Assembly (NCBI RefSeq): GCF_963678635.1
Contig: NC_087068.1
Coordinates: forward strand, 53,902,213-53,966,212
Reading direction: 5' to 3'
From: Symsagittifera roscoffensis
Taxonomy: Eukaryota; Xenacoelomorpha; Acoela; Convolutidae
Length of the DNA: 64,000 bases
The notes beneath the pieces are model-generated. The model was not told where the DNA came from, did not search any database, and was given only the letters and a program-made list of their open reading frames with translations. The stretch's first letter is position 1, and each line of letters opens with the position of its first letter. Shown here one piece after another: positions 23,810-36,300 of this stretch. The translations under genes and the position numbers were made by a program.

Positions 23810-26260
23810 AATAATTTTATGAAAATGTTCACTGAAAGTTTTTATTTCAAAAACATTCTGAAACACTAAAAAAACTCTGGTAACAAAAATACTCCGATAA
23901 CACTTTTTCATCATCAAAACCTTTCTGAATAAAAAGTGTTAGCTATCATAAATGCTCCGTTCTTTCAAACAACATCAAAACAATAAAAATTTTCTTGCAA
24001 CGGTTATGACTGGTTTCTACCTTGTCATCTATGATTGTTATTAAGTTGCATTTTTTGTGGTCGTATCATCGTTTTTGAAAGAGTTCATAGGTTAGTGAAT
24101 TAAAATTTTGCACTGGCGAAGGAAAAATTTGCAAAGGAGCTGTTCACAGCTTGTTTTTTTTTGGAAAAAAACTCTGTTCTGCCCCTTTTTTAAGGAAGCC
24201 ACGTTTTTTGGACTTTATAACTGAATTTTATTGCTTGCTGCTAAAGCAGCAAATACGAAATTAATTCCCAAAATCGAATCATGAAATTAATACGGAAGTT
24301 TTCTATTTGAAATTGAAAGGAAAAGCCCATGGATTTCTTTAACTATTTCCCCATCCCTTAAGTATTAATAGTTACGAATTGCCACCCCTAGAAAGAACTA
24401 ATTAAACGCTTATGCATATGTGAAATTTGAGCCTACTTTCGAATATCCCACCTTTTGCAAAAGGGGGGAAATCGTTTAACAAATCCAAGTCTCCTACATT
24501 ATTAAGTTAACACAAACATTAGAAATAAGCCGCGATTTGGCACTGCCAAAAATTAATAGATCATTGAACGAGATCTTAGCGCAAATGTCGAGCTCTGTAG
24601 AAAAAATATAAACGAGCTCTGTAGCTAATTGATTGAAGTTTGCATGGGTCTGCTGAAATTTTGGTTTTCCAACACACTTTCTTGAACAGATAGACAATTG
24701 TTTTACCTATGAAATATCGGTTTAGTTGGGATAGATTCCAAACTTTAGTAGATGTCGAGAAGCTTACTCAAACATGTCAAAATTTGGAAGTGAAAAGAAT
24801 GATTTTTTTTCGCATGAGTTTCAAGCATCAGTACTTTGTTAGCAGATGGTGGCTATTCCTCTGCTCTATCTCTGTGCAGTTTCCTCTTAATTTCTGTCAC
24901 GAGATCTGATTCGACGTCAGTTTCGATAAATTACGGTTAAAATAAAGGTCTCCTTAAGTCGCGAATTCGCCTCGACCTTGTCTCGACTGGAATTCATCTC
25001 AATTTTTTTATAACCTCGAATCTCTAATTCAACTTTGACTCGAGTTTTTTAAACTTTGACTCCTATTTTTTTAAGATAATTATTGGCTGCCGAATCAAAA
25101 GAACTCAGTGTCAAACATCTTATCGAACCAGACTGGCTAAGAATCATATACTTTTAGGCATTATGATTCAATACAACAATTATTCAAGATACAACTTGAA
25201 ATTGTGGTTCATTTTTTGAATGGAAACAAAGTGATTTGTTCTTCTGAAAATTATTTGTTCAGAAGTACACACTTTCAACAAAAACGAGAAACAAAAGCTT
25301 GAAATTGTGGTGCTTTAATGGAAAATTTCAAGTAAAGGCTTTGAGTTATGTCAGAAATTAGTTCTTCTTGTATTTTCACAATGTGTTTTTCTTTTCAATT
25401 GACGGAAAATGGAGAGTTTTCGTTCCATTTTTGTGATTTTAAATGCAGTTTTTTCATTATCTTTGGGGAATAAGACTTTGTTCACATATCAATTGTAGCT
25501 TAAAACAGTGAATGGCATTTAAAAATCAATTAGAGCGTTATATTTTTTTCTTGCAATCTCAATCTCAATTCATAAGTAGAAGTCTTAATTTTGAATTACA
25601 GCTTTCGAAATTATGCTGAAGCGCTTTATTTAGATTCATTGATGAAAATAGAATGGTATGAAAACATCAAACAGCAGTTATCAGGAAAAGAACAAAAACA
25701 AATAAAAATAAACATTTTTTTCGTCAATAAAGACAGATAATTCAATTATTCACAATTCAAAATGAAATTCACGGTTAAATTTGAAACTTCAATGTGAAAA
25801 ATTTCAAATTTAGTTTCTTCTCTATTTTTGCAACATCTAAATTGAAGAATGAATCAAGTATAAATTAGAAACACTTTCGAGGGCTGAAAATAAAGACAAT
25901 AGATATCAAAAGCATTCATTTCAGGGGTGATGGGGGGAGGGGTTGAGCTTCGCACAACCCAAACCGTGCCTACCCATTAAGAACAAATTACGTAATCTAT
26001 TTTGAGTCGATAAACCGTTAATTTCTGAATGTGCTTTTGGCGCCAAAGTGAATTAATTTGAGGAGAGCGCTCGACTTTTTGGTCAATATTTTCTTTAAAA
26101 AAGTTCCCAAAATTGTAAAATTTGCTATTTTAGCAAGTTATGGATATTTTGAGCAGAAATTTTGTGAAAATATGTTTACTTTTGATTTTTAGGAGAGCTT
26201 GACTACAATACTCGACAAAATAATCAAATTTTGAAGGTCATTGGCAAAACATTCAGATCC
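23810..26260. other. No recognisable gene
   Basis: AT-rich sequence downstream of the receptor gene. Short frames (24494-24697 minus, 24709-24909 plus) have no motif. No repeat shared with the rest of the window was noticed. Confidence 0.5.
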
Positions 26261-26268
26261 ACCCCTGA

Positions 26269-26274
26269 TTTATT
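26269..26274 (-). terminator. Polyadenylation signal of the receptor gene
   Basis: AATAAA on the minus strand begins only 3 bases after the TAA stop codon (26280-26278), implying a 3' untranslated region of perhaps 20-40 bases if it is used. Confidence 0.5.
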
Positions 26275-26277
26275 ACA

Positions 26278-27361
26278 TTATCGATGAGGCATTCTATTGT
26301 TAGGCCTCATTTTGTACAAATTCACGAATGCAGTTCTGAAAGCCCTGTTTCGCCAAACGTACAAAATAGGGTTCAAGCATGAGTTAAAATACAAAATCCA
26401 CACTGAGAAATCGAATAAAAACTGAGGTACTGGTACTTTTAAGAGACTTTTCAAACACGCTATGAACGAATACGGACACCAGCATGAAATATAAATGGAC
26501 ACCAAAATCACAATAAGTTTGAAGATTCGCTTGTTTCTGTGGTGTCTTCGAAGTTGTCTTTGACCCGTCTCATGTGAGCATTGCGTGTACACATGCGTGC
26601 TTTTATTCGCTTCTTTGGCTGTCGGCTCTTTTGCTGTCGGCTTTTTAGTCGCGGTCTGTCGCTGTTTATTTTTTTCAACAGTCGGCGGCGAGTTGGGTTT
26701 TTCCGTTTCCGAATCAGTTCCTAGAGTATCGCTCGCCTCGTTTCGTTTCCGAAATCGATTTTGCGCGCGTCTTTTAATTGAGCGTCTGGTGAACCTCTTT
26801 CGTTTTTCGGCTATTTTCACGGTCGGAGTTTGAACGCGTTTTGTCATTTTGGGGGTTTGGAACGTGACCCCACGCTGCGATGCATCGGAGCACCCCGAAG
26901 CGTTCGACTCAATTGGCGAGTCGGCGAAACGAGGCGAGGGCAAATTTTCCTCGGCCCAGTCTTGAATCCGAAGTCGCATCACTTCGGATCGGTTGCTCTG
27001 ATTTGATTGGTTGCTGTCAATACTCGACCCGAGGTGTAAAATTTTCGGGCGTTGCGGACGAAAGGACATTACAACTGGCACTTGATCTTCAAGTTGGTGC
27101 TCAACTCCGGCGTCCCTGTCGTAAAGCTGGTTCGAACTCTGCTCTACGGGAAGCGTGCCGCAAGAACCTACCGATGACACTATAGCGTTAGCAGAAAATG
27201 TTCGAGACTCAACGCTCATTTGTCGTTGCTGCATCTGCAAAATTCTGGCAGCCTTTTCTTTGGTAGCTCGTCTGGAACTCTCGATTGTTTTGTCCTTTGT
27301 GGCCGGAACGAACTTGTGTCGGAGAAGTGACCAGTTCTTCTGGGAAGTTGAGGTGCTTCTC
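26278..27361 (-). CDS. Receptor exon 4 (rest of ICL3, TM6, TM7, C-tail)
   Basis: The acceptor is ATGATTTCAG|GAGAAG at 27361. The frame starts upstream of the first ATG-like codon and passes through EKAARILQMQQRQMS. A long basic, S/T/P-rich loop (with a short repeat PTAKEPTAKEANK) leads to RRHHRNKRIFKLIV, TM6 with CWCPY, TM7 with NPILY and a short tail (RTAFVNLY..) ending at TAA 26280-26278. The short tail after NPxxY is usual for muscarinic and H3-type receptors. Confidence 0.9.
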
Positions 27362-30300
27362 CTGAAATCATGAAAAAATAGAACTAGTTTTTTTCAAGTG
27401 GTCATGCACAAATGAGTCATTTATGTTAGCTCTTTTTTGCTTTTGGTTCTTGTAGCATTTTTGCTGCTTATTGTATAGTACATAACAAGGATAACCGGTT
27501 GATGTACAAGAAGTACAGAATGTTCAGACCATACTCATGATAAAAAAAGTGTTTCTTTTCATAAAGTTAAAGTTCGTTTTAGTGGGATTTGAGAACTATT
27601 ACAACCGAGTAGAAAAAATTGACTTAGACTTAAGCGAAAACATTGTCTTCAAAAAAGAATGACAAAGCAAAAATTAAGAAATTTTTTAATTGTATTTTTT
27701 TTTCTAATTTTTCTTGCACAAAGTTAAACTTTTTATAGAAAACCTTTTTTGCCAGAGAAACACCTAATTGAACAACCAAAACATCAAAATTAGTTTTGGC
27801 TATAGTATAATTAATTAATTTAGCCTAAAAGTCTAATTAAAATTAAATGTTCAAGTTTCGATCGTTACTCGTTACTCAATCGCGTTACCCGATCGCTTTA
27901 CAATTCTTTTTTTTGACACTGGGAAAAAATGTTGAATTTTTTTAAATTTCGTTCGAATCACGACTGAAAAAGTTTTAATTTGAAATACCACTTGACCCAT
28001 TTTGATGATTAGATTTGCTACCTAATTTTGCGTAGAAAACAAGTGTAAAAGGTAAATATAACTAAAACTTTCCAGATATTTTCAACGGTCAGAAAAAAAG
28101 CGTTCTGTTTTAGTGACTGTTTTATTAATTTAGTGTTAGCTTTCAATATAAACCTCCTAAAGTGTTAAAAGTTTCAATAATGAAAATTATTAGTTGTGTT
28201 TTGTGTTACTACCTGAAAGACTTTTAAAGACTACTTAAAGTCCAAAATTCTTGTAAAATTCTCTGAAGATTCTCACAAAATTTGATTGCGTTCATGATTT
28301 AAAATTTTTAGAAAGGTTTTCGATTGTTCCATACAATATGTAAGATTCGGCTAAATTCTTGAATTTCGCTTTAACGTGGGATGTTACTTTATCCTTAAGT
28401 AACGAGCATAGAATTACGATGTGCTTCGAGCCTTCTTCATTTAGCTAATTAATCCTTATATTTATCGCTCTCTTAATTAATTAATCAATCAAGGGTCATG
28501 TCTGGACAAAATGTATAGCATTTTGAATGATCCTGGCAAGTTTTTCTGTACAGTGCTGATTTAAATTATCCGGACAAAACGAACAAAACTTGAATTTTCA
28601 AACGCGTTTTTCTCAACTTGGGTTAAGATTAGACAAAAAGTGAAGAGAACAAAAGTTGCTTAGAATTTCATCAGAATTATTATGGTGTAATTTTTTCTCC
28701 GAAATTCTCAACCAAAATTTTACCCCGAAAATGGGTCATTTTGGCTTTTTTCAATTAATCAAGAATTACGCTGAAACTACTTTGTTAATTGATAAGTATA
28801 TTATATCATTAGAAGCCTCTTCCGCAGCCCAACAAAGTTTAACAAGGGTTAAATCTCCAAAAACCAGTATAAGAGAAAAAAACTTTACTTGATAGTCAAT
28901 AAATGTGATTTTTACTATCTAAAACCCAGAATCTCTGTTTAAAATCAAATTTTAAACAATTTGCGCAAATTTGTGGAGATTTAACCCTTGTTAAACTTTG
29001 TTGGGCTGCGGAAGAGGCTTCTAATGATATAATATACTTATCAATTAACAAAGTAGTTTCAGCGTAATTCTTGATTAATTGAAAAAAGCCAAAATGACCC
29101 ATTTTCGGGGTAAAATTTTGGTTGAGAATTTCGGAGAAAAAATTACACCATAATAATTCTGATGAAATTTTAAGCAACTTCTGTTCTGTTCACTTTTTGT
29201 CTAATCTTAACCCAAGTTGAGAAAAACGCGTTTGAAAATTGAAGTTTTGTTCGTTTTGTCCGGATAATTTAAATCAGCACTGTACAAGCAGTTTCATTAA
29301 TTTATTGTATGTGTATTCTCAACTCTTCTAAATAAATTAAATAAATTATCAATTAACATTAAATTATTGTTAATGTTATTGTTAATGTTAACTTATGTTA
29401 TTAAATTAATGTTATTGTTAACGTTAATTAATTATCGTGAATGTTATTAAATTAATGTTAATTAACTCAATGAAAGTGAGGTTAGTACCTCGAGCTAGTG
29501 CTTGTGTCGCTGTAGTCGTCGCTGTAGTCTGCCAGTTGCATGTTCATGATTCGGCTCTGCTCGTTGTCGTGCTGCACGACTGTCGGTTCCTGCACTACAA
29601 TCTCCGGCAACTCCACCTGCGGCGTCGTTATCACTTCGCTCAACTTCAATTTCTCCGCATTGGCTGAAAATTAAAATCATCAGAATAAATTGCTCCTAAT
29701 TTAGGGTTACCATATTTATTTCACGGTTATTGTTTACTCTTTTACAGTTATAAAGACTGGGATGACGTCATAGAAAAAAAGATAAGAAAAAAAGAAAGAG
29801 TGAAACTCTTTAAATTTATTATTTTTAGCTTTAAAAAATGCGCGAGCGAAACGAGCTTTGATTTTCGGCTATTGATGTGTTTAAAGGTCAATGAGTCAAC
29901 TCAAAAATCATTTTGAAAGTTTAGAAAGAGAACTTTTATTAGCTGGATTATTCTAAGACAAGGATTTGTTTTTACCAGAATCAGCAGCGGATCAAAGGTG
30001 CTCTCGAAAGAGGGTGGGGGGGAGGGGTGGAATTTCAAAAATAATTCAAAATTTTGCCTGTCGACTCTTTTTTATTCCTTTTTAAAAGTCTCCCTTGTCC
30101 ATAATGATTTCCCAAGCTCTCCTAAATCATTTCAAATACCGTATTTTTACCAAGTTTTCTGTTTAATGGGTTAATTTTAAGTTAACGGCTTATAAGCTGT
30201 TAACTTATTGTCAGAAATGAAAAAAAAAACTGACATACATGATTTTGTTAGATTTATCCTTGAATATGATTTTTTTTAGTTCGGGGAAAAATTAGCAGCC

Positions 30301-33300
30301 CTCATAACTTAATTATGACACAAATATCCAAATCGCAGAGGAGTTTCCATTAATCGTTAAGAAGCCAATTAGAGGAAATGCCTTATGTATTATTTCCCCA
30401 CTTCCAGACTGAGTTTTTTCGTCTGCAAAAGTTTTTTTTTGCTACTACAGCTGCTTTTCTTTGCCTAGAAGTTTTACATGGTACTACTATTGCACCCGAA
30501 ATTGGCCAGGCTGTGGTAGACCTGAAGCTACAGCTTAAGTGAGAGTATATATCCTCATCACACACTCTATCATTACCATGACAAGAGAACGAAGTGAGCG
30601 TCTCACCTTAGTGCTCGCGCAATTTTAACTGAAGTAATTTTTATTATGATACTTATAATTTCTGGGTTGCCTCTTTAACCATTATACAGCCACCAGCTGA
30701 AAATCAGTCGTTTTGATGGCTCATTTTTAAGATAGAAACAATATATTTCCTGTGACGCTCCTCTCTTCGATAGACTACGAGAAAAATTTGAGCGAACTAT
30801 TTGAAAATTGTTTAAAATCGCTTGGCACTGCATTTGAAATATTTGTGATTCATTGAAAACAATTGGAAAAATTTAAAATAGTTATTTCGTAGCTTTATGG
30901 TACTACCAGTAGTGCTGCCATTTTAAAGAGCCATACTCATTTTTGGTTACTTTTTAACCAAAGTTGTTTAGGGGCAGAAAAAAAATCAAATGATAGAACA
31001 ATATCATAAAAACGTTATACAAGAGCGCTTTTCAGTGCTTGATGATAATAAAAAGTTTTTTATTCAGCAGCACATTTTCATTTCAAGATAACGTGTAACT
31101 CTGTCCACCTCGGTCAATACTTCTGTCTAGGACGGCAAATTTCTCTGGAGCAAGGCTTAAATGCTTATTGGTTTATTGCGCTCAAAAACAAAAGTTATTG
31201 AATTGAATTAAAATGAAATAATATGCTAATTTTATTAATCATGAAGATGAGTGCACGCAAAAAAAAACGCGTTTTTTGGTCAGAACATTCTAGAAGGGCC
31301 TATAAAAGACACATTTCAGACTCTTTTTAAAAAAGAGAGAGGCCTGTAGCTGAGAAAGTTTCAGCATCATTAGGCCGTTGTTACCAAAAAAAATCTATAT
31401 TACTTCTGGATTAGTTAGTAAACATGTTTGTAATTTTCCTCAAAACTTTTAAAGCTAATTTTGCTGTTTTTCAGACTTAGACAGCAGTTTTGAATTAAGA
31501 TTTTTAAAATTGACTGGAAAAAATTACTAAGTTTTTTTTCGAATCTATTACTTTCAAGCTAATTTCTAAGAAGTAATGTCCATCTCAACACTGTTTATTA
31601 GAAAACTCAATTTTTTCTCTTTTTTATGATGATGAAGATAATTCCTAGGCAATTAGCCATTTTATGTTTCAATTGCAAAAAATCTCGGTGAAGGACAAGG
31701 AATGATCCAGACAGTGAACTTAATAGGCAATTATGGGAGATAGTAAAGCAAACAAAGCAGAACAAGGCACACCATTAGAAGAAATTTATTAGCCAAACAT
31801 TGAATCGACCATTTACGTTTACGAGAACAATTAGTTTTTTTATTGAGTTTGAGGGCGAGCAAGTTGTGAAGCAATTATTTGTGTAACGTCTACTTTGTTC
31901 AAGTGCCCGCCAAAAAGCCTTCATTTTGTTTTTTTGCTCGTTATTAAATTCACTGTCTAGATCAGACTCGTCTTCTTGTCTTTCACCAAGTTTTCTAATA
32001 GTTTTTAAATAGCAAATAGTGTTTTCAAAACTACACACGTCTAGAGTTTTCTATATCACATTCAGGTGAAACAAAATTTTTTTTATAGACGCAGTCTATA
32101 TAATAAAAGAACATTTGTTATTAACAACTTTCCTTTCTTTCTTTTCAAAAATTAGAAGAAACAACGAGCGTAATAAGGCGACTCGCAATATACTCGCTAT
32201 CACACTAGCCATGGCTAGGACTTAATTTTTCCGACTTTCGATACGAAAGTAACGGAATATTTGTGCTCGGTTGGGTTTTTTTTTCTTCAGACAAATTTCG
32301 ACTTTTTAACTAGCCATATTTGACGGAATTTTTAATATCATTCGAAAGCTATTGTTGTCTTGAGCTTAAATTTGAAAAGATATTTCTTCTGTGATCATTT
32401 TTCGTAAAGTTATGAGGGCTTAAAGATTGCCATTTTGGCCATTTTGACCAATTTGGGACAATTAACGCGCGATATATTTCGCGCTATTAACGCGTAAGCG
32501 GAGATTTAATCCGTCTTAGAAATCGTTCCAAATTAGTTGAAAGAAGCTTAATTGCCATAATTGATTTGAAGCAAGGAGCGAAATCTATTGTTTTCTAATT
32601 TATATGGCGTGTGGGGGGATGATTTTTATGGAAAAATTGCAAATTTTGGAAAAAAAAATTCATTATGATTTATTTCATTTATTTTTTTATGTTGTTTATG
32701 TTATTACTTCTCCATAAACGTTAAAAGGCAGTCGGAACTTTCAGAGCTTCGCCCTAAAACGAGCAGTCTTGTTCGAAATTTAAATACGGTTATCTTGAGC
32801 CGGGGACCTTAAACAAAAATTTTTCAGTTTGCATTTAATTTCCTAAGCTTACCGAGTTGTCTTTCGTTACAAGTTCTCTCTTGTTGCGAGTTGTTGTGGT
32901 ACCAACCTTGAGATATGATTGTTGCATGCAAGTTTATGCTGAAGCATTTTACTAAGAATACTGTTTTTAATTTTAGTTCTTTGAAAATATTAATGCTTGG
33001 AATTTTTTTTTGTCTGACCGTTTTTGATATTTTATTTTGATCATGTAATTTGTTATTTTAAAACGTTTTTTTTATTTTGTAATAATATATCTTTTAAAAC
33101 CTACTGCTTTTGGCTTCACTTTCATATCAACTACTAAAATATATAGTTTTCTCGAGTTTTTAAAAATACATTTTTGCCTGTTATAATTTTTCGTAGAGTT
33201 CTGGGTGTTGCAAATTGCCATTTTGGGTAATTTGCGATAATAACTGGCGAATGATTCCAACGTAAAAGTTATACCAAATTAATTTAGGGCAATTAATTTT

Positions 33301-36300
33301 TTCAAAAGCGAGCTCACTAAATGAGATATTATCATTTTAAACTTCACATGGTGTTTGCGGGTGCCAAAGCAAAAATATTTAATAAACAAGATTTAAGTTG
33401 TATGTATTTTAATTGAAAAAGATCGATTTTGTTATGGTGCTGATTAAAAAGCTGATGTAGAGATATGGACGCCCATTTTCTTATTGTACCTTTTTACCCA
33501 CCGCCGTTTCTAAAATCCAATTTTTTTCTTTCTTATTGTTTCTAAGCCCCTTTGTTCTTTAGCATGAATGGTAGTTACGTGAAACACCTGCTAAGACATG
33601 TCAGAAACACCAACAAACCTGGGGTAAAAATTGGGTTAGGCTCTATTGTGGTAAAAAGCATGGGGTGTCAAATCAAAGGGTTTGATTAAAAGATCCCGCA
33701 GTAAAAATAAAGTAACACAAACATGTTAACAGTTGCATCAGACAGTATGTATTTATCAATGAAGACTGTAAATACTTTTTGGCAATTCAGCGAAATTTGT
33801 AGTAAACTTAGCCTAATTTATTGCAATGATGCAATAATTTTCAATTTTTGTTTATATTTCAGCTAAATATTTCAGCCTAAATATTTTAATATTCATGGGA
33901 CTTAAAAAGCTAGTAAATTACGGTAATCATGATAGTCATGATAAACTAGTAATAAAAAGCAACATCAGATATCTATAAATGTCATAGAGAACGTTTTTGG
34001 TTAGATTACGGACTAGTTTCTCGTAAAATGATATTTTTTTGCAAATTTTTCTTTTCTTTAGGATTTTCTAGAGGCGGGAGGGAAATTTTGTCGATCAGCT
34101 TCATTTTACGCGAGCTCTCTTAAAGGACTATTAAGCAAGTTCTATCCAATTATAGCCCTCCCCACCCCCCACCCCCCAAAAAAACAATTACATCGGGGAG
34201 CGGCTACGTCGGGGAGGGGGGGGGCTTATAACTAATTAGAATCCTATTGTCATACCGCTACTGCAGTAGCAGTACTCACTATACGGATGTACAGCCAACC
34301 TCTGGTGTTAAATCATTATTTTATGGTACGCTCAAGGTCATACATAAGTGATGACACTGAGACTAAGTGAGAGATCAGAGTACTTAACAACGATCTATCT
34401 CTCAGTACATAAGAAAACAAAGAAAAGAAAAAATCTAAATTCAATCTTCTAAATAAAGTATTGAATTCCAACTTGTTTTCAATTTGATATCGCAACGCAT
34501 ATCACATGGCGCAGCCAGCAGGATTCGCAGCTCAAGACAACAGAACGGATATGGGAATCCCGGTATTTTGGGCATCAGCGAATTTAGACCCTCCGTGGCA
34601 ATTTAAAATTTGGTTCGAACAATTTCTCATGGCGGTTACGGTAAAAGAAAATGTGAACCCAGAGATTATTTTGGAAGAACCAAAAGACATATTAGAGGAA
34701 CCACCACCACGCCCGGAAACGCCCAGGGATGGGGAGAACGAAGATGCGAGGAACGCTAGAATCCTTAGAGATAAACTAGCAAGAGACAGAGTAGCATTGG
34801 AGAACGAAGAGAAAAGAACAAGAGGCCCAAGAGTTGGACACAATGTCTTCTACAACGAAGTACAAAAGAAACTGGTGTCACGACTATTTCTATCTTTGGG
34901 CACTGAGGGAAAGAAAAGATTCCTACAGAAGAATCCGCACGCAGAAATATCAAAAATGACGTTCAGAGAAGTAACAGATCTGGCAGAAGTCTCGTTTCAA
35001 AAAGTGAAATGTGTAACCTACGAGAGATACAAGTTATTTACGAGAATGCAAGAATCTGGAGAATCTCTAGAATCATTTCACGCAGCGTTAACTGCTCAGG
35101 CAGCCAGATCAGAACTAGGAACATTGGAAAATGAAATAGTGCGAGACTTATTCATCTCGAAGATGAAGAACATGACATTACAGGATACGTTGACATTCGA
35201 AACTCTGGATCCAGAGGAAGTTCTAAAAAGAGCTATAAAATTCGAACATAGCAAGTTAACCACAATGGCATTTCAAAAGACTAATGCTGCGGCTGCAGGA
35301 GGATCAAGTAGCAATTACACATCGGGTGTAAGAATAAAACAGGAACCTGTAATGGCAGTACGAAATTTGGGGGGGAAAACCAAAACTCCAAATAGAAGAG
35401 AAAATAATAACAGACAGAATAATAACAAAAATCAAAACACGAAAACGAAACCATGTAATAGATGTGGAAGGATGTTTGAACAAGGACACCTAAAAAACTG
35501 TCCAGCGATGGGAAAGGACTGTAAAAACTGTGGTAAACCGAATCATTTCGCTAAAATGTGCAGATCACAACAAGTAAGTGAAATTGCGGAAGATTCGGAA
35601 GAATCGATAGTGGAATGCGACCAGATCAGTGAAGGTGTTGGGTCATGTAGTGAATTTGAAGTCATGTTGATACATACCCATTTACCGGAAAATGAACGAG
35701 TTTCAAAATATGTGAAAGATCGAATCAATGAAATGAGAAAAGAAACAAACGGAAAAGTGGTTAGAGTTCAGAAAATAGACTCTATTCGAGATCCAACATT
35801 GAACCGCGTAAAGTCACTAAAGGCTATGGTACGAATAGATAACCAGATTATTCAACTAACAGTGGATACTGGTAGTCCTGTTTCATTTCTTAACTGGGCA
35901 ACGACGAAAGAAATCATGGAAAAATCAAACAAAGTGAGATTCATACCGTCCGACAAATTGAATTTACAAACCAAATTTGTGGACTACAACAAACAACCGA
36001 TCAGTATCCTGGGAGCCCTAAAAACCAATCTGAGGTCAGCGGGCTGGGAAGTTAAGGGCGCAACCTTTCTGGTATCAGAGCGAAAAACTAGATGCATCAT
36101 GGGATTAGACTTGCAAGGACAAGTGGGAATAGTGACTACACAAAGAACAGCGCCAAAAGAACTCACCAGGTTTGACGTGCTCATGTGCGAGCAGTCGGAA
36201 GGTTGGAAAGAAAAATTTTTCAATAAATTTAAGAACTTATTTGAAAGGCAAGGCATTTCTAAAAACCACATCGCCAGTTCAAAATTCAAATACCCACTAT

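Noticed and set aside
28656-29177. Two long frames encoding almost the same 70-residue peptide on opposite strands
   Set aside because: They are mirror images created by the two arms of the inverted-repeat element, not genes.
29495-29680. Longest minus-strand frame over exon 3 (61 codons)
   Set aside because: It is in another frame from the splice-compatible reading, which joins in phase to exons 2 and 4.
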